DNA from: Ophiocordyceps camponoti-saundersi (nom. inval.)
Taxonomy: Eukaryota; Ascomycota; Sordariomycetes; Hypocreales; Ophiocordycipitaceae
Length of the DNA: 33,756 nucleotides
Assembly: GCA_003339415.1 (NCBI GenBank)
Contig: PDHQ01000343.1
Span: 1 to 33,756 of the forward strand
Direction: 5' to 3'
The notes under the pieces are model-generated. The model did no database searches, was not told the origin of the DNA, and saw only the letters and a program-made list of their open reading frames with translations. Made by a program: the position numbers and the translations under genes. Below, in pieces: positions 11,831 to 23,859 of this stretch (positions within the stretch are counted from its first letter, which is position 1; each line of letters opens with the position of its first letter).

Positions 11831-14628
11831 TTATTATTTATATTAGATTTCCCTTTATTTTCCTACCTTTTTTCTTTTACTTCCTCTTTCCTCTATTTAT
11901 CCTCTCTTATTCCCCTTTATATTACCTATTTTTATTATATTTTCCTATATATTAGTCTTTATCCCCCTTATAATTATTTCTTTTTATTTTCTAACTTTTA
12001 TTATTATTTTTATATTATTTCTTTTCTTTTATACTTAAAATTAATCTTTCTTATAATAATTTTTATTATTCTTATAATAAGATATACTATAAGTTATTTT
12101 ATAAATAACTAATTCGTATTTCCCTTATACTTATATTTAAAAGCTTTAAAAAAGCTATTTAGCTATTCGGAAACCTTATAAAATTTTAATATTTATTTAA
12201 ATCGCTCGCTTATAAATTTAATAACTAGAAATTAAATAATTATATAATTTTTATCTTCTAAAAATAAATATTATAAGAAAAAGGATATAATCTATTATTT
12301 AGTAAGTTAGATAGTTATATTTATTATATTAATAAAAAAATAAAAAAATAAGCTAATAGAGAATAATTTCCTAATAATAAGGATTATAATTCTAAATACT
12401 TACTTTTAGATAATAAATATTTTAGCTTTAACTACTCCTTACTTAAAGTTTCTAAAATTATAGCGCTTAAATATTTTACTTAATAAACTATTATAGTATT
12501 TTCTTCTACTATTAGCTTTACTTTTAAAATACTAGCCGCTTTAATAAGAAATTATAATTACCCTCCGCTATTATATTCCCTTACTAATATTAAAGGAAAT
12601 ATCTTTCTATAATTTAAATAACTTAGAAAAAACTATTATAGCGTATATACGCTATTAGAAATTATAAAAAATTATATTAAAAGCTTAGTTAGCGGGTAAG
12701 TTTATTAGGAATTAGAAAAATTAAAAGAGATTAAGAGAATCTTAGCTATTATCTCTTATATTAACTATTTTAGAAAAATAAAAAGAATAATATTAGTAGC
12801 TATAAAAAAGGAGATTAAGGTTAAGGGAGTAGCTCTTATTTTTAGTAAATTTTTAATAAGGCGTTTTATTACTTTTTTTACTTTAACTTAATAAAGTATT
12901 CTTAGAATTTCTAATAAGTAAACTTACTTTACCTTTTAATAATTTAAAACCCCCGCGATAATTTCTAAAATTATAATTTAATTTTTAGAAATTCTAAAAG
13001 CTTATAATATTAAAAAGGTAAATAATAATTTTCTAATAACTTATTATAATAATCTAATTTAAGTTATTAAATACTCTCTTACTTTTTTTATAATATATTA
13101 CGATAAGTAAACTTTAGTATTTTAAAATATAAATATTATTTTAATTTAAGTAACTTATTTTAATAAGTATTTTACTAAATATAATATTTCCCTTAGCTTA
13201 AGTTATATAGCGAAAATATTTAATATTAATAATAAATAAATTATTAATTTCCTTATTTTAATATTTATTTTACTTAATATCCCCGCTTTTAAGAATATAT
13301 TACTTAATATTAATAAAATAGCTATATTTATTAATAAAAAGTTAATATTAAATAATTCTAGTAAAATTCTAAAATTTTATAAAAAGAACTAATAAGACTT
13401 ATATATTTATATAAGAGAATAGATATATTTACTTAGTAAAGGTATTATTATATTACTTCTAGCTATTATTATTAATTATATACTTTTTTTAGCTTAGAGT
13501 AATATTATCGGAAATAAAATAACTTTGAATATTAATAATATACTTATTTTTAATATTTTAAATTTAGTAAAAATAGCTCCTAATAATATTATTAAAAAGC
13601 TATATAATTAGAAAAGTAGCTTAGTTAAACTTACTAATAATACTAAGTATATAATAACTATTAAGCTTATAAACGCTAATTTATTTATCGATATAATAAT
13701 AAATTAAGATTTTTTATAGCTCTCTATATAGCGTTAGTATAAACTATAGTAAAGAAATATATTAATAATACGCTTTATATAGAAAAAATATATTATACTA
13801 TTTAACTATTAATAAATAATAGCTATTATATTTATTTAACTATTATTATATAATAAATCTTTAAATTATTTAACTATTAATATATAATAATACTTATATA
13901 TACTAAGCTTAAGTAAGAACCTTATAAATTAGATATTTTTAATATTATTTTCTAATATCTTTATAATATAATACTAATTATATATTATTTATTTTTATAC
14001 TTTATATATTATAAATAAAGAAAGAATATTAGCTATAATAAGAAAGCTAAGGCTTATTTATTATAAACTACTTATAATATACGCTTAAAAATAAGCGTAA
14101 ACTATTTATAATATAATTAATTTTATTACTATTCTTAATATCTTAAACGCCTTTATTTTTATAAATATACTATACCTAAAGCTATAAATTATATCTTTTA
14201 CGCTATTTATAATAAGATTATCTATATTCGCTTTTATATTATTACTATAATTTATATATTTAAATAATAAAAATAATAAGATTTCCTTTATTTTATTCTT
14301 TTAGTCTATATATTATATTATATCTTTCTTATTCTTATTCTCCTTTCTTAGTATTATAATATCTTTTATTATAATATATATTCTTTTATATATATTTAAT
14401 ATATATTATAATTCTCCTTTATTATTTTTATTTTATTTTTTTAATTCTTTCCTACCTTATATAAATTAATTTAATTCTCTATATATAGATCCCTAATAAT
14501 AATTCTTAATTTATAATTAAATATAGTTATTAAAATTAATATAAAAAAGCTTTTAAATATAATAATAATTTCTAAAATAATATAGAAATTTAATAAAGCT
14601 ATTAGAATTTTTTTCTAGCTTAAGGAGC
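11831..14628 (+). other. 2.8-kb region between pol and 3' LTR of Gypsy element 1
   Basis: Opens with a strongly pyrimidine-rich tract (about 11845-11940). Between about 12690 and 12965 a frame with only RIP-type interruptions reads as Lys/Arg/Leu-rich sequence, so an extra decayed 3' ORF is possible. From 13740 to 14500 it is almost pure AT with short ATTAATAATATA-like words. It ends in AAGGAGC (14622-14628), the purine tract expected just before a 3' LTR. I recognise no protein family. Confidence 0.5.
14622..14628 (+). other. polypurine tract remnant
   Basis: AAGGAGC ends one base before the 3' LTR begins (TAATATAAG at 14629), the normal position of the plus-strand primer site in LTR retrotransposons. 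Confidence 0.55.
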
Positions 14629-15276
14629 TAATATAAGATATATAATAATACTTTTATAAATCGCCTAACTTTTTATAATATTTTACTAGGATTTCCCCTT
14701 TAAGATTTTACTTAAATTTCCCCTAAAAACTTTATTACCTTTATACTTAGAAAATTACTAGGATTTCCTCTTAGGATTTCTTTATAATAACTTTAAGATT
14801 TTATTAAGATTTCTTACTAAATTTAATATTAAAATATATTTTTAGAAATTTTTAGATTTTACTAAGAAATCCCTATATATTAGGAAATTACTATATATTA
14901 GGAAATCTCCGAATTTTATTAGGAAATCCTTATATATTAAGAAATTACCGTATATTAGGAAATCTCTATTTTATTAATATATACGGAAATTAATATAAAA
15001 TCCCCTTAGGTAAATATTTTTAAGATTATATTAAGAAATCTTCCTTAAGCTCCTAGCTATAAATTAGCTTAATATTTTTTTAGGTAGAAATTTAGATTTT
15101 TTTATAATTACTATTTTAATTCTTAAAAAACTTTTACTTATATTTATATTTTTTATAATAGCTATTTTATAATCTTATAATTAGTAGCTAGCCTATCTCT
15201 CTTTTTTATATATTATATTTAGGAGCTAGCTTAATATATACGCTTTTTAGAAGATTATATATATAAGCGTATAATA
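14629..15276 (+). repeat. 3' LTR of Gypsy element 1
   Basis: 648 bases matching 5012-5660. It begins TAATATAAGATATATAATAA and ends ATATATAAGCGTATAATA, followed by GTAGA, the right target-site duplicate. The repeated TATATTAGGAAATTAC words lie at about 14875-14965. Confidence 0.9.
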
Positions 15277-16164
15277 GTAGAGGCGATAATAAAAAATATA
15301 AAAGTAAAAGCGCTAGCTTAAATAATAATAATTATAGCGATAATAATAAAATTTATAATAAAAATAATAATAATAATAATAATATTTATAATAATAATAA
15401 TAATAATAATAATTATTATTATTATTATTTAAAAAAACCTTATTATAAAGTTTTTATAAAAATTTTAATTAAAAATATATTTAAAAATATATAATTATTA
15501 CCTTTTTATATATAATATAATATATAATATTAACTAAATATAAAATAATATTAATTAAAAGGTAATAAATTATATTAAAGTTAACTAATTTAGATATATT
15601 TTAAAGAATATTTTTAAGCTTTAATATACTCTTAACTTAAATTACTTAAAAAAGGAGTAAAAGCTAAAGCTAAAAAAAGAGTTAAAAGCGGAAAATAAAG
15701 CTATAGCTTAAATATTAATTCTTATTATATTAATATTAAAAAGTAGATTAGAGTAAATAATAGTTAAAAAAGATAAGAAGAGTAAAAGAGGTAAGCGGAG
15801 CGGAGAAAATAAGTAATATAGAGAAAGATAGGGAAATAGCGGGGGAGATAAAGGCGGAGGAAGCGGTAAAAGAGAAGCTAAAGCCTAAGCTAAACTTTAT
15901 TTAAATACTAAAGCTTTCTCTTATAAAGTTTACGTTAATAATATTAAAATATATAATAAAAAGTAATAATAATAACTTAAAAAATAAGCTTATAAGAGTT
16001 AGAGGTATTATTAAGTATAAGTAAAGCGGAGGGCGGGGCGGGAAAAGGGGTAAATAAGCTAAGTAAGCTAAATAAGGCTAAATAAAGTAAGAAGTAAAGG
16101 TAAGAGTAAGGTATAAGGTAAATAAATAATAATAATTATATAGTAAAAGATATTAAAAACTATC

Positions 16165-16310
16165 TTTTATATTTAAATTTTATATTTAAATATTTAAATA
16201 TATTTTAATATTTTAATATATTTTAATATTTTAATATATTTTAATATTTTAATATATTTAAATATTTTAATATATCTAAATATTTTAATATATTTAAATA
16301 TTATAAAGTA
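16165..16310 (+). repeat. AT minisatellite, ATTTTAATAT-type units
   Basis: About eight imperfect units of the form TAATATATTTTAATATTT. The equivalent place in copy 2 (about 29690-29725) carries only one or two units, so this tract expanded or contracted after the copies separated. Confidence 0.8.
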
Positions 16311-16317
16311 ATATAAA

Positions 16318-18290
16318 GAGGTTAAACTAATAAAAGCGTTATAAGCAGATAAATTATAAAGTAAAAAAGCTTATAATAGCTTTATAATTAAAAGCCTTAT
16401 TAAAGTCTTTATAATCTTAAATTAAACTTATAAGAAATATAAATAAACGCGTTTTTTTATAAGTAATAAGTTTATAATATAAAGTAAAGTAAGCTATTAT
16501 TTTATTTTCCTTATTATTATAAAAGTAATAAAGAGTTATAATTATAAGAATATTATAAATATAAAGAAACTTATTAAGGCTAATTTTATTATTATAAAGC
16601 TAAGTTAAGGCGCTATTAAGGAATTTCGGAAAGCTTTAATAAATTTATAAAGCGTAGCTAAGTTTTAATTAAGGCGGTTTATTAGTAAGGTATCTTAAGG
16701 TTTAGCTATACTTTTAAAGCTTTCCTTTTTTAAAGTTTTAGTAAAACTATTACTTTTTATAAAAATAAGCTTTTAAAGTTTTAAAAAACTAAGAGGAGAT
16801 ATTTAAAATCTATACCTAAATAATAAAGGAAAATTAAAAAGATTTAAAGGGAATATAAGTAAAGTAAGGCTAACTTTTATATTATTAGCAGAGATATATA
16901 AAGATTCTCTTAGAGATAAAGCGGATATAAGCTACGGGTTTTTTAATATAAAGGAGTTAGTAGCTATAAGTAGCGCGGTAAGATAAGTAAATATTAATAA
17001 AAAAGATAAAGGTTTCGGACTTAATATAATAAAAAAGGGTAGCTTAGTATATCTTAAAGATAATATAAAGGTATTTAAACTAAGTTATAGCTAGCTATTA
17101 AAGAATAAAGCTTTTAAGTTCCTTACTTAGTAAGGTTAGAGCAGAGTAGATTATAGCGCTAAAAGTAATTATAAACCTAATAACCTTAATATAGATTTCC
17201 CTTACTTAGAGGAGTAAGAAGCTTTAAATAAATAAGGTAAGCTTAGTTAAGGCTAGCTATTAGAGAATAAAGCCTTTAAGTTTCTTACTTATTAAAGTTA
17301 AAGCGGAGTAAATTATAACGCTAAAAGCGATTATAAACTTAATAACTTTAATATAGATTTCCCTTACTTAAAAGAGTAAGAAGTTTTAGGTAAATAAGGT
17401 AAGCTTAGTTAAAGCTAGCTATTTGTAATTAAGCTTTTTTATAAAATAGCGAAAATAAGGCTTTTATTAAAGTTTATAATAAATCTAAACTTTAAATATA
17501 TATACTTTTTATATAAGTTAAATAATAATCTTACTAAAAACTAGTAAAGTTATATTAGTAAAATAAGCTTTTATAAAATAAAAAACTTACTTTTAAATAG
17601 CTAAAAAGTTATTTTATATTTTATTATTTAATTATAATAAATACCCTAAGCTTATTTAAGCTAATAATAAACTTAAGTAAAGATATACTTAATATTAAAA
17701 ATATTAATATTATTTATAAATCTAATAATAAATATATTAGTTATTTATTCTAAGCGCTTATAAAAAGATTAAATATAAAGGATAAATAATACCGAAAAGA
17801 GTAGGGAGCCTTAAAAGATTTTAATAAAAATAAGGAAAAAGTCTAATAATTTACTATTAACTTTTAAGCGGGAGGTATAATTAAAAAGGTAAAAGTAAAG
17901 GAAAGCTATAATTTACTAAAGAAAGCTAAAAAAGTTAAGAATTTCTATTAGCTTAGAGTATAAAATGTAGTTAAAAACGCTTATTATATCTAATATTAAG
18001 AGGGAAATAAAGCTTTAAAAGCTCTAAGTAATATAAATTAACTTTATTAGAAGGAGTAAGGCGCTATTAGTAAACCGGTTAAGCTAGTTACTTATTTAAC
18101 TTTATAGTAAGATTTTTATAAACTTTACTATACGGGATATTTTCTTTATTATTATAATTTTAAAAATCTTACTTATAATATTAAAAAGAGAGATAAAATA
18201 ATAGCTACTTAAAATTAAATAAACCTCTAAGCTTTTTCCTGCTTTTTAAAAAACTATAATATTAAAAGTTTAATATTAAGTAAGGTATAA
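16318..18290 (+). pseudogene. decayed ORF of the 4-kb repeat, copy 1, unknown family
   Basis: From about 16318 a frame can be followed for nearly 2 kb with interruptions that are only TAA or TAG, as RIP makes from CAA, CAG, TGG and CGA. The same frame in copy 2 (29738-31020) conserves the peptide pattern. It is rich in Lys, Ile, Asn and Leu, with stretches such as KLIKANFIIIKLS near 16570. It contains the tandem 54-codon unit at 17091-17414. From 17790 the frame continues (VVKNAYYI, YYTGYFLYYYNFKNLTYNIK near 17960-18190) into the segment missing from copy 2. I do not recognise the family; no transposase, polymerase or recombinase signature was found. The absence of TGA is not evidence of coding, because TG is absent throughout. 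Confidence 0.5.
17091..17414 (+). repeat. in-frame 162-bp tandem duplication
   Basis: Two consecutive units start CTAGCTATTA at 17091 and 17253, and the next CTAGCTATT is at 17415, giving a period of exactly 162 bases (54 codons). Units differ mainly by transitions. Copy 2 has a single unit (30520-30681). In the inferred frame each unit reads about K-A-F-K-F...NY.(T/A)KS.YK.NNLNI.FPYL, with TAG/TAA at likely Gln positions. A length divisible by three suggests the duplication arose while the ORF was functional. Confidence 0.85.
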
Positions 18291-18530
18291 GGGATTTAGG
18301 CTGCGCCCGGATAGCTAAGTCACGTAGGGGGTGCTTAGTTAAGTCCGCGCGCATAACGGGCGCGGGGTGCATATAGGTGCATACGATTAGTTAGCGCCGC
18401 GCGCGGGACGGGCGCGGGCTGCACACGGACTATAACCCTAAGTGCGTATACCGTATATACCTTAGAACCTCTTAAGTTATTCTATATTAATAGAGTCAGC
18501 TTCTTACGGACGTTAAGGAGTGCAGGACCT
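18291..18530. other. GC-rich island that escaped RIP
   Basis: About 240 bases rich in C, G, CpA and TpG inside DNA that is otherwise nearly free of those dinucleotides. It holds imperfect tandem units: TTAGTTAAGTCC...GGGCGCGGGGTGC (from 18335) and TTAGTTAGCGCC...GGGCGCGGGCTGC (from 18387), 52 bases apart, plus a shorter TAGCTAAGTC...GGGGGTGC before them. Flanking GTATAAGG (18285-18292) and ATATAAGG (18533-18540) could be an 8-bp target duplication changed at one base. No clear terminal inverted repeat or tRNA gene is present. It is best read as a short, late insertion (MITE- or SINE-like), class unknown. Confidence 0.6.
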
Positions 18531-18539
18531 TTATATAAG

Positions 18540-18709
18540 GAAATATTTATAAATAATATATTTTTAAAAAAGCTTAGTTAAGATTATTATAAGGGGTTAT
18601 TTATAACTTTTTAAAAAGCTAATAAGGATATTATTAAGCTTAGTAGATTTTTAGAATATAATACTAAAAATAATAAAATAAACCTTATTTTTAATAACTT
18701 AAAAAGGAA
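18540..18709 (+). repeat. end segment of the 4-kb repeat, copy 1
   Basis: ATATTTTTAAAAAAGCTTAG onward matches 31045-31208 in copy 2, with only transitions over about 165 bases. A shared decayed frame (F-L-K-K-L...DYYKG...EANRDII...NLIF.NL) reads through both. Similarity stops abruptly at AAGGAA, near 18709 and 31208. Confidence 0.75.
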
Positions 18710-21700
18710 TATTAAAGTTAAGCTTTATAATAAAATCTTAGTTATTAATTTTATATTATTTATATATATAAAAAAAAGCTTTATTTTTATTTTAAATAAA
18801 GTAGTAAAAAGTAAATTTAGGAAATAAAAAGTAATTATATATATTAGGCTAAAATTCTTATATAACGATAATATTATAGCTTTTTTTATTAAATAAAATA
18901 AGCTAAATAAAATAATTAATTTCTTATATATTTTATAATAAAATTATAATCTTTATAAAGATTAAGTATTAAAAATAGTTATTTATAATTATTTATAATT
19001 ATTTTAATTATTTAAAATCTACTAATATAAACTTTGCTTAAAATTATTATAAAGCTAGTTATAAGTTATAAAGTTTATTATATAGCTTATAGCTTTTATA
19101 AGTATTATTAAGTTAAGAGCTTTTCGGGGAGACTTAAGTAAATAATATATTATAAAAGGATTAATAAAGCGTATTTTTAAGGGATTTATAATATACTTAC
19201 TTTTTTAGAGAAATTATAATAAAGCTTTTATTATCTTTATAAAGTTACCGCTAAGTAAAAGCTAAAGGTTAAGTAAATTATAATAATTAGAAAAAGCGAG
19301 GTTTATTAAAAAAGCTAAACTTAATATAGCTATATTATTTTTAAGACTCTAAGTAATCCTTTAATTATATAAAATATATACCCTTATATAAAATATAATA
19401 GTAAGGTTTTTCTCCTTTCTATATAAGGTAGTTTTCTTCTTTATTATTATATAAGGTAGCTATATAATATCCGTATTAAGGGGCCTTTTAATAATACTTA
19501 ATAATATACTTAAATTAAAAGTATTTATAATATTACTAAAGCGTATAAAATCCTTATAAAGTTTATAATAAATTATTTTTATATTTATAATTACTTTATT
19601 TAAGTAAAGCTTATTTATATTCTTTATATTATTTAAGCTTATAATAAGATAAGTTTATAAAGCTTCTTTACTAGCGGTATATTAAAATTAAAGTACTTTT
19701 ACTTAAACTATATTAACTTTATTTACCTCCCTAATAATACTAAGTAGCGTATTATAATTATAGTTAGCTATTAAAATTTAAATATTCTTAGCGATAATAA
19801 TATAAGTTTAATATATACGCTTAGCTTTTACTTTAAAAGCTTAAGCTACTTATTTATCTTTAAAAATAAAATCTTTATATTTTAAGTTAAATATAATAAT
19901 AAAATTACTACTAAAAAGTTAGCGCGCGGTAATTATTATAAAATAGCTTATAGCTTTATTAACTTTCCGGATAATTTTTTAAAGAGTAAGCGCTAGAACT
20001 TTATTAATTACTAGGATATTTTTTACTAATATAAATACCTCTTTTTTTATTTTTACTGGAACCGGCTATATAAGGGGCGCTATAAGGGGGGCGGAGTTTA
20101 AAGCGGAGTTTATAATTATATTAGCTTAAGTTAAAGCTCTAAAAGTAGAGTTTAATTTCTTACTTATTATTTTATAAAAAGCGGCTTTAACTAATATTTA
20201 ACTAGCGTAGGAGATAATAATAAGTAAGCTAGATAAGTTTTTTAAAGCTTATTAATATTATTAAAGCTTAGTAAACGCTATATTAAGAATACTTTATATA
20301 AGGCGAAAATTTTATATAAAGATTACTTTAGTAAGTTTTTTATATATAGATTTTAAAATAAGATTTATTAAAGTCTAAAAAGTATTAATAAATAAGTTAT
20401 TAAAGTTAATAGTAGTATTATATTAACTTTTACTTATATATAAATATTATTAAAATTAGTTAAGCTTCTAAGTTTTATTATTAAGTATTATTAATATTAA
20501 TAATAAATTAGGAGGCGGATTACTTTATAACTTTATATTTAAAGTTATTTTCTTAATAAAGTTAAACTTTTAAAAGTAAAAAGTATTAAATTCTTATAAT
20601 ATTATAGCGTTAAGTATTAAGAGGAATATTAATTATTTAAAGTTATAAAAAAGTTATATATAATAATAATATTTATATTAATATTAGAAATAATAAAATA
20701 ATTAAAACAGATTTAAAAGTTTTATAAATATTATTTAAGGAGAGATTTACTTTAAATTATATCTTATAATAATTTTAAATATTAATAACTTTTAGCTAAT
20801 AAGATAATAAATTATTTTAAATATATTATAATTATACTTATTAAATATTTTAATTTATTAAAAAATAAAACTAAATATTAGCTATATAAATCTTTCTCTT
20901 ATTAAAAGTAGCTATACTTAATATAATTAGTTAAAAGTTTATTATAAGTATAGCTAATTAAAAACTTTAATATATTATAATTATTTAATAAGCTATAATA
21001 GCCTTAAGTTTTATAAAAATATAAAATATTATCTAAATAGCTAAGAATATTTATTTTATAAAATAAATTAAGTATTAAGCTTATAAGTAAGTAATAATAG
21101 CCTTAATTATATAATAGCTCTTTTAAGAGAAGTTTAGTTATTCCCTTAATATATTAATTAAAAAAAGATTAAAATATAAGCTTTATTAATAAATATTAGC
21201 TTTTTAAGCTATTATTAATATAGCTATAATAAGCTATTAAGACTAACTTAACTAAATAAAATATTTTAATAATAATATTTATTTAAATTAGATAAATTAT
21301 TTTAATAGCTTAAATTATAAAACTTATTATAAAAATTAAAGTAGGTTTTATTACCTTTTAAATAATTATTACTAAAATAACCGCTAAAGTAAATATTATA
21401 AGTTTTATAAAAGCTATTATAAAGGCTATAATAATAATAATAATAAATAAGTTAATTAAGTAAACTTAAAAAATTTAATTAATATATATATAAATAATTT
21501 ACTTTCTCTTTTATTAAAGTATATTATTTATTTTAAATATAGGTAACTTAGGTATTATGTTATATTTTATATTACTCCTAAAGCGTAGTATTTTTAAAGC
21601 TAAGAGAAAGATATTCTAAAAGGTTTAATTATAGTTAGTAAAAACCTAAAGCCCCCTTAGTAAGTAATTATTATACTTTTATTAATAATATAAGCTATTA

Positions 21701-22540
21701 TAGCATATTAAGTTAACTTAAAATATTAAGACTTTTTAAAATAAAACTCTTACTAAGGTTTAATTAATAAACTTTATAATATACTTATAAATAATATTAA
21801 GAATATTTATTTTAATATTATTAGTTTAGGAATCGATAAGTTTATATAAAGTAATATATATAATATTAATAATATTAGTATTATAGCTTATAAGCTTTAA
21901 TTACTTACTATAATAAATATAGATAATATTAAACTTAATAAGATAGTTTATAATATACTTATAATATTAGTTATAATAGCTAGCTCTTATAAACTAGCTA
22001 TTAAGAAAAGATTAATTAACTTAACGCTTTTAATAAAAACGTTAAAGAATAACTTTAATCTAAAAGTAACTTTTTATTATAAAGTACTTAAAGTACTTAA
22101 TTAGCTAGGATTATTAAATACTAAAAAAACTATATTATTTAATAGATAGAAAAAGGTAAAAGGCCTAGCTAAAATATAAGCTAAAAATAACTTAAATAAT
22201 ATTAATTAAATTAAGTTAGCAAAAAGATTTATTATACTTATTAATCTAATAGATTTCTAATAAGTAAGTTTAAAAAAAGCTAAGTAATTTAGGCATTTCT
22301 TATTATATAAGAAATAAACCTTTATTAAGATAAAAGCTAAAAATAAAAGTAAGGGTAAGTTTAAAGCAGTATATATTAATAGTAATAAAGTTAATCTTAT
22401 TAAGTAAAATATAAATATTTATTTAATTAAAGAAACTAAGGATTATAAGATTTTTAAAGTTTTATATATTATCTTATTCTAAGTTAGTAGTAAAGATAAG
22501 TCCCTAAAGCTAGTAAATAAGAATATAATAATAAACTAAA
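18710..22540 (+). pseudogene. presumed decayed gag region of Gypsy element 2
   Basis: About 3.8 kb upstream of the protease-linker motif, where gag is expected. It is AT-rich with scattered coding-like frames but no motif I can name; a zinc knuckle could not be located because RIP turns Cys and His codons into Tyr. A GC-richer patch lies at about 20045-20120 (CTGGAACCGG...AAGGGGGGCGG). The call is by position only. Confidence 0.35.
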
Positions 22541-22544
22541 GGTT

Positions 22545-22930
22545 TTAGGTAAGTTTTATTAATAATAACTTTACTTATTATTTTAAGATCCTTATTATAA
22601 ACTTAGAAAAATATTAAGTTTAGTAAGCTAGCTATAAAAATTATAGATAAATTATATATTCCTATTTATAATTTTATTATCTGAAATATAAAGATTTTTA
22701 AGGTAATTAGATAAATCTAAGCGATTATTAAGCTTAAAAATAATAATATAGTTAATAACTTACCCCTTTTACTAGGAATACCTTAAGTTTTTAGTATTAA
22801 CGCTATTATTTATATTAGGAAAAATATTTTAATAATTAGTAATTATAATTAGAATAAGTATTAGTTATTTTATAAGGGCTTATAATAGCTATATTACCCT
22901 AGTAAAAACTAATTTTAACGCCTAACGCCT
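22545..22930 (+). pseudogene. decayed aspartic protease / linker of Gypsy element 2
   Basis: At about 22763 the frame reads PLLLGIP*VFSINAIIYIRK. This is the segment that follows the retropepsin active site in many Gypsy polyproteins (L-L-G-x-P-W-L...V-x-A-x-I), with Trp changed to TAA. The catalytic Asp-Thr/Ser-Gly upstream is not readable with confidence. Position about 1.1 kb before reverse transcriptase fits. Confidence 0.55.
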
Positions 22931-23859
22931 TACTTATTTTAAGGAAGTTTATTAGCCTTTTAGAATTAATATTAGAGGAGTTAGATAAAGATAATAAAAA
23001 TAAGTCTAAGATATTATTTAAGGAATAAACCTCTAAAATCGAAACTAAGATATTAAACTAAATTATTAGTAATAACTTAAGTAAGTTAAAAAACTATAGC
23101 TATTTAAATATATTATTATTAGATTAGACTTTATATATTTTATATATAACTTAATTACTTTATCTATTAGCTATATTTTTAAATTAATAAAGTAAACTAT
23201 ATATACTTAAACTTAAATAAATTTCTATATAAATTATACCCTTATTTCTTATTATTATCCCCTTATCGATTCTAACCTTCTTTATATATTAATAAATATT
23301 AAAAAGACCACGGCTAATAACCCTTAATAATTATAATTAGATATTAAAAAGCTTATAACTAATTAGCGCTTAAGTAAATAATACTAGCTTAAGCTATAAG
23401 TAGATAGGCTTTTAGCGTTATTATTCCTAATATAAAGGAGAGTTTAGTAATAAGAAATTAATAATTTTATTAATAAACGTTTAGTTATAGTATAGTTTAA
23501 TATTTATAATATTACGCTTAGACCTTTAGTTTTAAATTACTTAAGAAAGAAGATTATATATATATTCTATATTTATTATAATTTTAAAGGTTAGGATACG
23601 CGTAATATACCGCTTATAAACTTATTCCTATATTACCTATAAATTATACTAAGAACTAAACTATAATATTAAAGTAAAAAGAAAAGAAAGAGTGCTTTAG
23701 AATAATATTAAAAAAATAAAATTATTAATAAGAATATTAACTTAGGAATTTATAAGTATATAATAGCAGCTAATAGTAAGTTAAGCTAATAGTTAGCGGA
23801 ACTTATTATAATAGTTAAAGATAAGTTTAACTTATAAGCTAAAATACAATTAATAATTA

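Larger units (their letters stand above)
5012..15276 (+). mobile_element. RIP-killed Ty3/Gypsy LTR retrotransposon (chromovirus type)
   Basis: A complete nested element of 10,265 bp: 5' LTR 5012-5660, internal region 5661-14628, 3' LTR 14629-15276, flanked by a RIP-altered 5-bp duplication. The LTR ends read TA...TA, as expected for TG...CA after RIP. The pol order RT, RNase H, integrase, chromodomain (about 8.85-11.8 kb) is that of Ty3/Gypsy chromoviruses. No open frame survives; Gln and Trp codons have become TAA/TAG and catalytic Asp has become Asn. The length is large for a fungal chromovirus because 2.8 kb follow pol. Only one or two CpA/TpG remain, so it was hit to saturation. Confidence 0.9.
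3650..18709 (+). mobile_element. unclassified ~4-kb repeat, copy 1, interrupted by Gypsy element
   Basis: Direct-repeat partner of 27314-31208. Matching sequence runs from TTATTATTTATATA at 3650 to 5011, resumes at 15282 after the inserted LTR retrotransposon, and ends near 18709. Differences between copies are overwhelmingly transitions plus expansions of AT-rich or trinucleotide tracts. Copy 1 has an extra in-frame 162-bp tandem unit and a segment of about 750 bases (17790-18545) absent from copy 2. It encodes a decayed protein of unknown family (see 16318-18290). Orientation is that of the decayed frames. It could be an independent transposon, a segmental duplication, or an unusually long LTR of the Gypsy element at 18710-27313. 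Confidence 0.7.

Noticed and set aside
18291..18530. tRNA or 5S rRNA gene in the GC-rich island
   Set aside because: GGATAGCTAAGTC weakly resembles an A box, but there is no matching B box, cloverleaf or T-run terminator.
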